The position numbers were made by a program, and so were the translations under genes. A model generated the notes under the pieces. That model saw only the letters and a program-made list of their open reading frames with translations. It ran no database searches and was not told the DNA's origin. From the NCBI RefSeq assembly GCF_032163395.1, contig NZ_CP119968.1, positions 4,552,001 through 4,616,000 on the forward strand: a DNA stretch of 64,000 nucleotides. The letters are read 5' to 3'. Below are positions 28,928-38,252 of this stretch, piece after piece (within the stretch, counting starts at the first letter, position 1; every line of letters begins with the position of its first letter). Source of the stretch: Gloeocapsopsis dulcis. GTDB lineage: Bacteria; Cyanobacteriota; Cyanobacteriia; Cyanobacteriales; Chroococcidiopsidaceae.

Positions 28928-29582
28928 TAACATTTGGCTCTTCACTAGGAATAGTATCAGTTATAGGCTCACTATATTCTGTGCTATGAGTTACTTCTGT
29001 TGTTGCATCTGGATGAGGAGTTTGAACACCAGTAGTTGCAGGAATATCGTAAATGCCAAACTCTTGAATACCGCGATTCATTAAAATTGATTCGGCGTTG
29101 ATGATGTCTTGTGTAGTGCCATCAACAATGACTAAATAACCACCACCAGCCACTCGTTCATTATAAATTTTAGCTCTTTCTTCAGGAATACCCAAGCCAA
29201 GTAAAGCTCCCAGCAAACCACCTGTGACTGTACCAACTGCACCTCCAGCAAGTGCCGCAGTTAATGCTGAAGCTACTTCTCCTGCAAATAATACTGGACC
29301 TACACCAGGTACAACAAGACTACCCAAGCCAACGAGTAATCCAGTGATTCCTCCTAAAACACCGCCTGTCATTGCTCCCGCTGTTGCACCTTCACCTGCT
29401 TTATTATCAAATGTATCGTTAACATCAATTCCTGCTATTTCATCTTGAGTTGCTTCGTCGCGGGCAATGATAGAAATTCTGTCCATTGGAAAACTGCGAT
29501 CGCGTAGCTCACTGATTGCTTGTTCTGCATCTAAATAGCTAGAAAATACACCAATTGCACGTCTTTTTGTGTCATTAACCAT
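28899..29582 (-). CDS. general stress protein 17M/YflT-like protein with glycine-zipper membrane region
   Basis: The 227-residue protein begins with a YflT-type alpha/beta domain ([36 protein letters not shown]). A Gly/Ala-rich hydrophobic region of about 80 residues follows ([21 protein letters not shown] and [21 protein letters not shown]), then a second half of the alpha/beta domain ([32 protein letters not shown]) and an acidic, disordered tail. Glycine zippers suggest membrane insertion or oligomerisation. Homologues rise under heat or salt stress in other bacteria. No function proven. It is convergent with bioF, with a 29-base overlap. Confidence 0.8.
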   Translation of the reverse strand: MVNDTKRRAIGVFSSYLDAEQAISELRDRSFPMDRISIIARDEATQDEIAGIDVNDTFDNKAGEGATAGAMTGGVLGGITGLLVGLGSLVVPGVGPVLFAGEVASALTAALAGGAVGTVTGGLLGALLGLGIPEERAKIYNERVAGGGYLVIVDGTTQDIINAESILMNRGIQEFGIYDIPATTGVQTPHPDATTEVTHSTEYSEPITDTIPSEEPNVIIVDRRKQI

Positions 29583-30084
29583 TTTTTACTACCCTACTTA
29601 TGGTTTCAAAACTTCTCTTGTTCTAATGCTTAAATTTTTACCAGTTTAATCAAACAAACATCATCAATCTAGGGAGATAATACAAATATATAAAAAACTA
29701 ATGGTTGTTAAATATTATATTACTAATATTTTATAGTTAATAATTATATCAAAGTTTAAAAACTAACATTTATCAACCTAAAAATAAAATTTTATTTTTT
29801 TATAATGAGGAAGAAATATCAAAATTCATATGTAACTAATTAATTTATCGAGAAGCTAATAGCCAATAGCCAATAGCTTTTCGATAATTGATGCAATTAA
29901 AGCTGGATTGAGCTAACTATTTGACTATTGAGGAAAAGATGTAACATACAACTACCTTCAACGGAAATTGCGACTCATGGGTTCGGTTCTACGACTGTCA
30001 TTGATGACCAAATCTCGATATGTTATGTAGTGACATCAAGATTGAAGCACTACTAGAAATTGCGAGTTGAAGGGGTGAGTACTG
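29583..30084. other. AT-rich gene-free stretch with AATAGCC heptamers
   Basis: An (A)ATAGCC tandem (about 2.5 units) with an inverted flank lies at 29855-29884 (GAAGCTA ... TAGCTTTTCG). The rest is very AT-rich (29690-29830) and holds the start region of both neighbouring genes. No gene seen. Confidence 0.5.
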
Positions 30085-31575
30085 GTGCGCAAATGGATAA
30101 TACCAACACTGAGTGAGATAATAGCCAGTAATGATGCACAACAAGATGGCTATGGTAGTCATTCATGCTTATTGTCTGCAAGCCGCACAGGAAGCACTGC
30201 GGTAGAAATGTCTGTAAAAGCAGCCCAGCAATGGCAAGTTGCGATCGCAGCATTGGAGAATCTACTGCAACAAATGCTCGATCTTAAACCTACTGTTGAT
30301 GAGAATTGCCAGTTATCTACTCAAGGAGTCATATTAGCAGGTCCCGTACCAGTTATTAGCAATCCTCAACTCGCTAACAATTTACCCTCTTGGACTTTTA
30401 CTGCCGATTTCTGGCAGCCCCAACTACTGCCATCAAGTTTAACTTCTGCAGCACAAAAAAACTCACAAGTAGCCATCGAAGCAGGGGTTCTATTACCATT
30501 AATTTCTGGAGATCCACTAGCGCAAGAACAGTTTTGTCTTGTTTTGACTAAACAGTTTAGCTTGGTGATGGTTTTAGCAGAAAATGCTCGTGGTATACCA
30601 GTATTTTTATTTTCCTTTGAACCAGAAGTCGTAGAACAGGCATGGTACGCTTTGAGAGCAAGAGCTGCGCTCACAACTTCTGAATCGGTATTGCATCTAG
30701 ATGAACTTGTTCAACAATACTATCCAGTAGCTCCAGATTACCGGACAGTAATGCACTTTAGCCGCTTGCTGTTGCAGCATATACCAGAACTCCCCCACGA
30801 AGAGATTCGTAATTGTACACAAAATGACAATTTAGAACTAAGTCACGTGGCACCTCGCGTAGATGTGGAATTACTTCAAGCCTTTGCGCACGAGGTACGG
30901 ACACCTTTGACGACAATCCGGACATTGACTCGCTTACTACTTAAGCGCCGCGATCTGGCGATTGATGCGATTAAACGATTGGAAATCATTGACCATGAGT
31001 GTACCGAACAAATTGACCGCATGGAGCTTTTATTCCGTGCGGCAGAACTAGAAAAATGTACTGCCAAGCACTCAGGTACTTATTTAACAGCAATGTCTTT
31101 AACGCAGGTATTACAGCAGAGTGTTCCGCGTTGGCAGAAACAAGCTAATCGGCGTAACTTAACTTTGGATGTTGTTTTACCGCAGCACCTACCAACCGTA
31201 GTCAGCGATCCGAAAATGCTGGATCAAGTATTGACAGGGTTAATTGAAAACTTCACTCGCAGCTTACCACCAGGCAGTCACATTCAAGTGCAAGTTATTC
31301 CGGCTGGAGATCAACTAAAGCTGCAATTACTACCAAAATCTCAACTCGAAGAAAACAAAGGACAACAATATACCGTACCACCAATTCGCAAATCGCTTGG
31401 TCAGTTACTTACGTTTCAACCCGAAACTGGCAATATCAGTTTGAACATGACAGCTACTAAACAGTTATTTCAAGCTATTGGCGGTAAACTCATTGTGCGA
31501 CAACGCCCCCACGAAGGTGAAGTCTTGACGATTTTCTTACCCTTAGATGTTAAGCAGACTAAATACTGTAGCTAA
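30085..31575 (+). CDS. DICT-like sensor histidine kinase with intact H box and degenerate ATPase domain
   Basis: The 496-residue protein has an N-terminal sensory part (about 50-225) that includes EQFCLVLTKQFSLVMVLAEN and IPVFLFSFEPEVVEQAWYAL, which resembles the DICT domain of the neighbour at 32312. The dimerisation domain holds FAHEVRTPLTTIRTL with the phospho-acceptor His269. The HATPase part keeps an N-box remnant (LTGLIENFTRSLP), but the G1 box (DxGxG) is absent and G2 reads GNISLNMTATKQLF instead of GxGLGL. ATP binding is therefore doubtful. GTG 30085 is the start. The ArsR gene follows 46 bases later on the same strand. It could receive phosphate from another kinase (inference). Confidence 0.75.
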   Translation: MRKWIIPTLSEIIASNDAQQDGYGSHSCLLSASRTGSTAVEMSVKAAQQWQVAIAALENLLQQMLDLKPTVDENCQLSTQGVILAGPVPVISNPQLANNLPSWTFTADFWQPQLLPSSLTSAAQKNSQVAIEAGVLLPLISGDPLAQEQFCLVLTKQFSLVMVLAENARGIPVFLFSFEPEVVEQAWYALRARAALTTSESVLHLDELVQQYYPVAPDYRTVMHFSRLLLQHIPELPHEEIRNCTQNDNLELSHVAPRVDVELLQAFAHEVRTPLTTIRTLTRLLLKRRDLAIDAIKRLEIIDHECTEQIDRMELLFRAAELEKCTAKHSGTYLTAMSLTQVLQQSVPRWQKQANRRNLTLDVVLPQHLPTVVSDPKMLDQVLTGLIENFTRSLPPGSHIQVQVIPAGDQLKLQLLPKSQLEENKGQQYTVPPIRKSLGQLLTFQPETGNISLNMTATKQLFQAIGGKLIVRQRPHEGEVLTIFLPLDVKQTKYCS

Positions 31576-31589
31576 CCTTAGATATAATT

Positions 31590-31613
31590 CTAATTAGACC
31601 TACATCTAATTAG
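31590..31613. promoter_or_regulatory. candidate operator: two CTAATTAG palindromes 16 bp apart
   Basis: The 8-bp palindrome CTAATTAG occurs at 31590-31597 and 31606-31613, just before the ArsR-type start at 31622. Position and symmetry suggest autoregulation; no proof. Confidence 0.4.
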
Positions 31614-31621
31614 TGAATCTC

Positions 31622-32191
31622 ATGGAACAGGATGCGATGCAATCACTGCTACGCTTCTTCAAAGTGTTAGCTAACGAAAGTCGATTGAAGATGCTGGGGA
31701 TTTTAGCGAGTCGGGAATGTAGTGTTGAAGAATTAGCGACGTTATTACAATTAAAAGAACCAACGGTATCGCATCATCTAAACAAACTCAAAGAGTTGAA
31801 TTTGGTAAAAATGCGTCCTGAAGGAAATACCCACTTGTATCAGCTAAACAGTGAAGCATTGCAAGGAATTAGCAAAGAGATTTTTTCACCAAAGCAGATC
31901 GCTTCGCTGGCTGAAAACATTGAAGGCGAAGCATGGGAACGCAAGGTCTTGCAAAACTTTCTTGTTGATGGACGACTCAAGGAAATTCCAGCTAGTCGCA
32001 AAAAGCGCGTTGTCATTCTTAAGTGGTTGGCAAACCAATTTGAAGTCGGAGTCAAGTACCCTGAAATTAAAGTTAATACAATCCTCAAGCGCCACCACGA
32101 AGACTGCGCTACACTACGTCGAGAACTGATTGGCTATCAATTAATGCAACGAGAAAGTGGTACTTATTGGCGCATGTCAAATGAGGGGTGA
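31622..32191 (+). CDS. ArsR family transcriptional regulator with C-terminal DUF2087 domain
   Basis: The 189-residue protein has an ArsR winged helix (about 1-85: LLRFFKVLANESRLKMLGILASRECSVEELATLL and EPTVSHHLNKLKELNLVKM). A C-terminal DUF2087 domain follows (about 100-185: FLVDGRLKEIPASRKKRVVILKWLANQFEVGVKYPEIKVN and HHEDCATLRRELIGYQLMQRESGTYWR). No Cys pair typical of metal-sensing ArsR proteins is present in the helix region, so the signal is probably not a metal. ATG 31622 is preferred over GTG 31613, which lies in the possible operator. It lies between two degenerate sensor kinases and may be their output or simply a neighbour. Confidence 0.88.
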   Translation: MEQDAMQSLLRFFKVLANESRLKMLGILASRECSVEELATLLQLKEPTVSHHLNKLKELNLVKMRPEGNTHLYQLNSEALQGISKEIFSPKQIASLAENIEGEAWERKVLQNFLVDGRLKEIPASRKKRVVILKWLANQFEVGVKYPEIKVNTILKRHHEDCATLRRELIGYQLMQRESGTYWRMSNEG

Positions 32192-32311
32192 GTGGCTAGT
32201 GACTAGTTTTGAATTTTGAGTTTTGAATTGTATCGCGCAGCGTGCCGGATGCATTAGAATTTTCTTAACTCAACACTTAACACTTCACGACTCCTCTGCA
32301 CCTCTGCTTCT

Positions 32312-33715
32312 TTAAGTCTTTAACTCCTCAGAAGGATATACAGGGAAAAGGACATTAAAGGTCGAACCTTCTCCTAAGCGACTTTTGACGGAGATAGAAC
32401 CACCACAGCGTAAAAGAAGTTGCTGCACAATCGTTAAACCTAGCCCTGCACCACTCACATCTTCACCTGCAGCGGGACGAACGCGATAAAACCGATCAAA
32501 AATTTTGGGAATTTCACTTGGTGGAATACCAATACCTGTATCGCGAAATTCGAGTTGGACAAAATCATTTTGGAGACGCGATCGCACCCAAACTTGACCA
32601 TTGGTAGGGGTAAACTTGATGCTATTGTGCAACAGGTTAATCACAATTTGTTTCAGCCAAGCATTGACACAAGAAACTGGAGGTAAATCTTCTGGAATGG
32701 TATAAGCCAGCATAATTCCTTTTTCGGTTGCTAACGGCTGATATGTACTGACAACACCAGGGACAATTTCACTCAAACGCACTGATTCTAATGGTGTTTG
32801 TACTGCGCGATCGAGCTGAATTAACTCTAATAAACCATTAATGAGTGAGTTTTGGCGATCGCATTCCGTACTAAGTACTTGCAAATACCTTTGTTTTTGC
32901 GCTGGTTTAAGTTGCGGAGAATTCAGTAAACTGAGTGCCATTTTCATATGTGCTAGAGGTGTTCTGAATTCTTGACATAATTCACTCAAGAAGTCATCTC
33001 TCACAGATAAATTACTCTGCTTTCTTGCTCGAATAACTTTATTGAGTGCTTGGTTGCGACGGAATTTAGCCCGACTGCGGATTTGTTCTTGATGATGAAT
33101 CTGTTTCGTTAAAATTTGATTCAAAAATAACGGTTCAGGGATAGCGGGAACAACTTCTACCATTATTTGTGGCTCATCTCCACTCGCAAGTTTGAGACTA
33201 TTTATTATGGATTGAATGATATGTCCCTCAAACGAATAGAGTGCTACCAATGGAGGTCTTTTGCGAATTGTCATTGAAGCTGATGGTGCAGCGCCTTTGC
33301 TAAGAGTTGTGTTTTCTTTAGCTTTAATTTGCCGCTGTTTTGGTCCTAGTCGATAAGCAAAAATCAGGCTACAAAAATTTGGAGATGTGACCATGAGGAA
33401 ATATTCGCGACGCAACTGGTTATTAAACTTCAGTCGAATCGGAACGCTAGGAAATTTATATTTGTCTAAGTTGCTGTTATCTTGAGGAACAATAATGTAA
33501 GTTGTATGTGGAAGTTGTACTTGGTTGTGATAACGCTGAACTTCTGCTTGCCAAATCTCTCCTGGCGGTAGCTTAAGCCACAGTGTCGCCGGAATCTGAT
33601 TGTCAATTAAAGCATCAATAACAGCTCTCACCAGTGAAAGTAAAGTTGCCGGACTAACAGCCAATAGTTGCGGAGGTTGCTGTAAATTGAGGATAGACTT
33701 ATAAAGCGAATCCAT
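32312..33715 (-). CDS. DICT-domain sensor kinase lacking the phospho-acceptor His (Gln248)
   Basis: The 467-residue protein has a DICT sensory domain (about 20-175, with REYFLMVTSPNFCSLIFAYRL and PPLVALYSFEGHIIQSIINSL), a helical linker, and a HisKA domain reading ELCQEFRTPLAHMKMAL. The residue where SHELRTPL has its His is Gln248, codon CAA at 32974-32972. The HATPase domain is complete: N box NLLHNSIKFTP, G1 DTGIGI, F box FDRFYRV and G2 GAGLGLTIV. It should bind ATP but cannot autophosphorylate in the normal way. It is convergent with the kinase/ArsR pair at 30085-32191. Start ATG 33715. Confidence 0.85.
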   Translation of the reverse strand: MDSLYKSILNLQQPPQLLAVSPATLLSLVRAVIDALIDNQIPATLWLKLPPGEIWQAEVQRYHNQVQLPHTTYIIVPQDNSNLDKYKFPSVPIRLKFNNQLRREYFLMVTSPNFCSLIFAYRLGPKQRQIKAKENTTLSKGAAPSASMTIRKRPPLVALYSFEGHIIQSIINSLKLASGDEPQIMVEVVPAIPEPLFLNQILTKQIHHQEQIRSRAKFRRNQALNKVIRARKQSNLSVRDDFLSELCQEFRTPLAHMKMALSLLNSPQLKPAQKQRYLQVLSTECDRQNSLINGLLELIQLDRAVQTPLESVRLSEIVPGVVSTYQPLATEKGIMLAYTIPEDLPPVSCVNAWLKQIVINLLHNSIKFTPTNGQVWVRSRLQNDFVQLEFRDTGIGIPPSEIPKIFDRFYRVRPAAGEDVSGAGLGLTIVQQLLLRCGGSISVKSRLGEGSTFNVLFPVYPSEELKT

Positions 33716-33830
33716 AGCAATTAGATAAAGGTTAAAAGTAAGGAATAGGTATTAGGTAACAGGAAAGCAATTAGTACTTAGCAATGAAACAAAAGCTAAT
33801 CACTACTAATGGCAGTACCAATTACCAAAA

Positions 33831-35333
33831 TTAAGTTCTTTTTGTGTTTTGTCTTTCGCTTAAAGCTGCTCTTGCTTGTTCGCGATCGTCAAAGTGGATT
33901 TTTTCAGTTCCTAGAATTTGATAGTCTTCGTGACCTTTACCTGCAATTAAAACACCATCTCCAGGTTGGGCTTGCAGGATTGCGCTACGAATTGCACTGG
34001 CGCGATCACAAATAACTTGGGGATGTATTGTTTCGGGGATTCCAGCTAAAATATCTTGCAAAATACGTTCGGGGTCTTCAGTACGCGGGTTATCGGAAGT
34101 GACAACTGCAATATCTGCAAGTTGCGCTGCAATAGCTCCCATCTTCGGACGCTTGGTGCGATCGCGATCGCCGCCACAACCAAACACACAAATCATTTTG
34201 CCAGGAATAAACGGTCGTGATGCTTTGAGTAAATTTTCCAAGCTATCGGGTGTGTGCGCATAATCAACAATCACACTAATATCTTGCTCAGAATCAATTT
34301 GTACCCGTTCCATCCGTCCTGGAACTTCGGTAAACTTTGGCAAGACTTGCGCAATTAAGGCTAAATCTACACCGAGATGTAATGCGGCAGCAACAGCCGC
34401 CAACATATTCGAGAGATTGTACTCGCCGACTAAGGGCGAACGAAATGCAATTTTTCCTTTGGGTGTATGCAACGTTCCACTTACACCAGTAGGTTCATAC
34501 TTGAGATCGCTCGTCCAAAAATCAGCCGCCTCCCCATTGTGGACGCTGTAGCGCCATAGTTGTTGGTTAGGAATTTGCGCAATTAGCCTTTGTCCGTAAG
34601 GATCGTCTGCGTTAATGACTGCGCGTCCGTGGAGATAGTCGGGGCTAAATAACAGTGCTTTAGCTGCAAAATAATCTTCCATGTCCTTGTGAAAATCAAG
34701 GTGGTCTTGCGTTAAGTTTGTAAACACCCCAACTTCAAAGAAACAACTTCTCACTCGTCCTTGTGCTAAAGCATGGGAACTGACTTCCATTACTCCCCAC
34801 TGACAACCAGCATTGCGGGCTGCGGCTAATTGCTGCTGAAGTTCTACTGCAAATGGTGTTGTGTGAGTTGCAATTTGCTCATAACCTTGCCATCGCGTGT
34901 AGAGAGTTCCCATTAAGGCGGTAGGAAACTGCGCTTGCGTGAGAAAAAATTCAATTAAATGCGTTGTTGTCGTTTTGCCATTAGTACCCGTCACTCCCAC
35001 AAGTTTTAGCTGTTTCGCTGGGTAGTCGTAGAAAGCGGCTGCGGCTTGGGCACACGCTTGAATCATATCAGTTGCCGCAAGTAAACAAGCATCAGTTGTG
35101 AATGGCTTTTTTGCTACATCTGTAGAAATTAAAGCAGCGATCGCACCGGAAGCGATCGCACTTTCCCAAAATTCACCTCCATCGACTCGCGTTCCTGGCA
35201 TCCCGATAAACAAATCTCCAGGTTGACAAGCATGGGAATTAGTTTTTAATCCAGTTACTTCCATATCCATTGCTGGATGCTGGGGTACTTCTACAATACT
35301 TGCAATATTTGTTAACAATTCACGCAATTTCAT
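33831..35333 (-). CDS. murE: UDP-MurNAc-L-Ala-D-Glu:meso-diaminopimelate ligase
   Basis: The 500-residue cytoplasmic enzyme adds meso-diaminopimelate to the peptidoglycan precursor. Motifs: DSR-like substrate loop (LKTNSHACQPGDLFIGM), ATP-binding GVTGTNGKTTTTHL, EVSSHALAQGRV, NLTQDHLDFHKDMEDYFAAK (with the Lys carbamylated in Mur ligases), VIVDYAHTPDSLENLL and TSDNPRTEDPE. The DNPR motif marks diaminopimelate over lysine. ATG 35333 follows GAGGAG and was preferred to the frame start at 35375. The small glutaredoxin-like gene lies 45 bases upstream on the same strand. Confidence 0.96.
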   Translation of the reverse strand: MKLRELLTNIASIVEVPQHPAMDMEVTGLKTNSHACQPGDLFIGMPGTRVDGGEFWESAIASGAIAALISTDVAKKPFTTDACLLAATDMIQACAQAAAAFYDYPAKQLKLVGVTGTNGKTTTTHLIEFFLTQAQFPTALMGTLYTRWQGYEQIATHTTPFAVELQQQLAAARNAGCQWGVMEVSSHALAQGRVRSCFFEVGVFTNLTQDHLDFHKDMEDYFAAKALLFSPDYLHGRAVINADDPYGQRLIAQIPNQQLWRYSVHNGEAADFWTSDLKYEPTGVSGTLHTPKGKIAFRSPLVGEYNLSNMLAAVAAALHLGVDLALIAQVLPKFTEVPGRMERVQIDSEQDISVIVDYAHTPDSLENLLKASRPFIPGKMICVFGCGGDRDRTKRPKMGAIAAQLADIAVVTSDNPRTEDPERILQDILAGIPETIHPQVICDRASAIRSAILQAQPGDGVLIAGKGHEDYQILGTEKIHFDDREQARAALSERQNTKRT

Positions 35334-35378
35334 TGTATTATACTCCTCAAAACGAAAAATAGGATGAAGGCACATCTC

Positions 35379-35651
35379 TTACTCTGAACTATGAGTTTTG
35401 AGATATTTCTGTAGCAATTGCTCCAAGTGTGACACTGTAGCGCGAGGAGAAGGACGAGGAAGTTGTTCTTCTTTACCATTGTTGTCTCTACAGATGACTG
35501 GAATTTCGTACTGATAGGTTTGAAACCAATCTGCACGGGTTGTGATGTCCCGAACTTCCAAATCAAAGCTGAATGAGTGAATTTGTGCCAATTTTTCTTG
35601 TAATCCTTCGCATAAATGGCAACCTGGCTTACTGTATAAGATTAATCGCAT
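35379..35651 (-). CDS. glutaredoxin-like protein
   Basis: The 90-residue thioredoxin-fold protein starts RLILYSKPGCHLCEGLQEKL with the redox pair CHLC, and has the cis-proline segment YEIPVICRD. It belongs to the small glutaredoxin-like family (DUF836 type) common in cyanobacteria. It probably acts in the cytoplasm in thiol exchange; the partner is unknown. It precedes murE in the same direction and is divergent from cysH; a sulfur-metabolism link is only suggested by position. Confidence 0.85.
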   Translation of the reverse strand: MRLILYSKPGCHLCEGLQEKLAQIHSFSFDLEVRDITTRADWFQTYQYEIPVICRDNNGKEEQLPRPSPRATVSHLEQLLQKYLKTHSSE

Positions 35652-35763
35652 TTTAGAAACACCACTTCATAAAAAATCAAAGCTGGGCGCAAAAAATGAA
35701 AAAGCTCTCACTGATACCAAATTTAGATATTCTGGATGTAAGAGAAATAACAAAATAATTGAC

Positions 35764-36489
35764 ATGAGCTTTTCCGTTGAATCTCGTATCCAAACTGATA
35801 ATTTTGATTTAGAGCAACTTAACCAGAGATTTGATACTGCTCATCCGAGAGAAATTTTAGCTTGGTGCGTTGAGCATATTTTAGAAGGATTGGTGCAAAC
35901 GAGTGCTTTTAATGTTGATGATATAGTTATCACTGATATTTTCTACCGCGACCTTAAACAAACAGTTCCAGTGATTTTCCTCGACACATTGCATCACTTT
36001 CCCCAATCCTTAGAATTAGTTGCCAAAGCCAAAGAGATTTACAACCTCGACTTGAGAATCTACAAAACTCCTGACGTAGACACGCGGGAAGCTTTTGCCG
36101 CTAAATATGGTGAAGCCCTATGGGATAAAGATATTGAGAAATTTCACCACCTCACAAAGATTGAACCATTGCAGCGTGGTTTAGATGAACTTAATACGGT
36201 TGCGTGGATTACAGGACGGCGTCGCGATCAAGCTGTTACCCGTGCCCAGATGCCAGTATTTGAAGTAGATGCTCAACAGCGTCTCAAAGTCAACCCCTTA
36301 GCGAGTTGGAAGCGGAAAGATTCTTGGAATTATGTCTTCCAACATGGTGTGATTTACAACCCACTCCACGATCAAGGTTATCCCAGCATTGGCGATGAAC
36401 CAATTACGTCCCCTGTTGCTGAAGGCGAAGACGAACGTGCCGGACGCTGGCGCGGTACAGGTAAAACTGAATGCGGAATTCATATCTAA
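35764..36489 (+). CDS. cysH: phosphoadenosine phosphosulfate reductase
   Basis: The 241-residue enzyme reduces PAPS to sulfite in sulfate assimilation, using thioredoxin or glutaredoxin. Seen: VPVIFLDTLHHFPQSLELV (nucleotide-binding), TGRRRDQAVTRAQMP, NPLASWKRKDSWNYV and the C-terminal ECGIHI with the catalytic Cys. The CC...CxxC cluster of APS reductases is absent, so PAPS is the substrate. Start ATG 35764 follows a short AT-rich leader. It is divergent from the glutaredoxin-like gene. Confidence 0.94.
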   Translation: MSFSVESRIQTDNFDLEQLNQRFDTAHPREILAWCVEHILEGLVQTSAFNVDDIVITDIFYRDLKQTVPVIFLDTLHHFPQSLELVAKAKEIYNLDLRIYKTPDVDTREAFAAKYGEALWDKDIEKFHHLTKIEPLQRGLDELNTVAWITGRRRDQAVTRAQMPVFEVDAQQRLKVNPLASWKRKDSWNYVFQHGVIYNPLHDQGYPSIGDEPITSPVAEGEDERAGRWRGTGKTECGIHI

Positions 36490-36540
36490 ACCAGAGATTG
36501 GAGATTTAAGAAGCAGAGGAGAATACTCTTTTCTATATAT

Positions 36541-36575
36541 TCAAAACTCATAACTCAACACTCAACACTCATAAC
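36541..36575 (+). repeat. heptamer-like repeats (ACTCATA/ACTCAAC) before sbcD-like gene
   Basis: The run reads ACTCATA ACTCAAC ACTCAAC ACTCATA ACTC, four heptamers of two kinds in a symmetrical order, directly before the start codon. Confidence 0.6.
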
Positions 36576-36577
36576 TC

Positions 36578-37882
36578 ATGCTCAAAATCCTCCATCTATC
36601 CGACATCCACATGGGAAGTAGCTTCTCCCACGGACGCATTGACCCCCTAACTGGTACCAATACACGACTGGAGGATTTTGTCAAGACACTTACGCGATGC
36701 ATTGACCGTGCTTTATCTGAACCTGTTGACTTGGTTGTTTTTGGTGGTGATGCTTTTCCTGATGCAACGCCGCCACCATTTGTACAAGAAAAATTTGCCA
36801 GTCAGTTTCGCCGCCTGGTGGATGCTCAAGTTCCTACAGTATTGTTGGTGGGCAATCACGATCAACATTCACAAGGACAAGGTGGGGCAAGTTTGTGTAT
36901 TTATCGGACTTTGGGAGTACCAGGATTTGTTGTAGGCGATCGCCTGATGACGCACCAGATCCAAACTCGTAATGGTCCAATTCAAATTATCTCGCTACCT
37001 TGGCTAACTCGTTCTACGCTACTGACGCGCCCCGAAACTGAAGGAATGTCTTTAGCCGAGGTCAATCAATTACTCATTGATCGTCTGCGAGTTGCACTTG
37101 AAGGCGAAATCCGCAGCCTTAACCCAGAAGTGCCAACCGTGTTATTAGGGCATTTGATGGTTGATAATGCTTCTTACGGTGCAGAGCGCTTTTTAGCAGT
37201 TGGAAAAGGCTTTACTGTTCCTCTGTCACTACTTGCTCGTCCCTGTTTTGATTATGTTGCCTTGGGACACGTCCACCGCCACCAAAATCTGAATAAATCG
37301 AATGATCCACCGATTATTTATCCAGGAAGTATTGAACGGGTGGATTTTAGTGAGGAAAAAGAAGACAAAGGCTTTGTGATGGTGGAACTCGAACGCGGTA
37401 AGGTGCACTGGGAATTTTGTCCTTTACCTGTGCGCACATTCTGCACAATTGAAGTTGATGTATCGAATGCTGCTGATCCGCAAGAGAAAATATTAAAGGC
37501 GATCGCTAAAAAAAATATTGATGATGCTGTCGTACGCCTTATTTATAAGCTGCGTTCTGACCAATTAGACCAAATTGATACAACATTGTTGCATCGTACT
37601 TTAAATTCAGCACATACTTACACAATTCAACCCGAACTCATTAGCCAACTTGCCCGTCCCCGCATCCCCGAACTAGGCGCAAGTAGTAGTATTGACCCCA
37701 TAGAAGCACTAAGAACTTATCTAAATAATCGAGAAGATCTTAAAGAGATCTCAGCTCCGATGCTAGAGGCTGCACAAAAATTAATATCAGCCGAAACTGA
37801 ATGGCTAGATTTTAATCTGGATACACCTGAGCCGAATCAAGCTTCAGGAGAACATCTTGAAGGACAACTCCGTTTACTTTAG
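36578..37882 (+). CDS. SbcD/Mre11-like metallophosphoesterase (DNA exonuclease subunit)
   Basis: The 434-residue protein carries the five phosphoesterase motifs: DIHMG, GGDAFPD, GNHDQ, GHLMVDN and GHVHRH. A capping domain and a C-terminal helical region follow, which in SbcD binds the SbcC coiled coil. Length and layout match cyanobacterial SbcD homologues. The partner sbcC is not in the window. The leader before the ATG consists of ACTCAAC/ACTCATA heptamer repeats (36541-36575) and has no evident ribosome-binding site. Confidence 0.88.
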   Translation: MLKILHLSDIHMGSSFSHGRIDPLTGTNTRLEDFVKTLTRCIDRALSEPVDLVVFGGDAFPDATPPPFVQEKFASQFRRLVDAQVPTVLLVGNHDQHSQGQGGASLCIYRTLGVPGFVVGDRLMTHQIQTRNGPIQIISLPWLTRSTLLTRPETEGMSLAEVNQLLIDRLRVALEGEIRSLNPEVPTVLLGHLMVDNASYGAERFLAVGKGFTVPLSLLARPCFDYVALGHVHRHQNLNKSNDPPIIYPGSIERVDFSEEKEDKGFVMVELERGKVHWEFCPLPVRTFCTIEVDVSNAADPQEKILKAIAKKNIDDAVVRLIYKLRSDQLDQIDTTLLHRTLNSAHTYTIQPELISQLARPRIPELGASSSIDPIEALRTYLNNREDLKEISAPMLEAAQKLISAETEWLDFNLDTPEPNQASGEHLEGQLRLL

Positions 37883-38252
37883 CTTAAGTTGAATTAACTA
37901 ATGGCTAGGACTAGTAACAAGTAGAACTCTGGCGCGAATGCTTTGCGAATTCGCAGCTCAATTTCCGTACAATCACGGTTGTTTTACTCGCGTGCAGCTT
38001 TTATAAGTAAACTACTAGTATCAAGTATTCATATTAAATTATGAATGATATAATAAATAATTTCAAGTTTGGCTTCAGTAGAAACTCGTAAATTTGATTC
38101 AAATCTATGAGAATTTTATGAATATACGTAGTTAAAACTTAATGTAATTTATAGTAAAATACTGAATTTTTATAAAAAGCTTTATGGCAAATTTATAAGA
38201 TATCGCAATTTGCTTAAGCTCAAAATTGCTAAAACTTTAAAAATTAAATTTT
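37883..38252. other. AT-rich leader region of the hybrid kinase operon
   Basis: No gene seen in 370 bases. The last 150 bases are very AT-rich and probably contain the promoter; no clear ribosome-binding site is present before ATG 38253. Confidence 0.4.
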
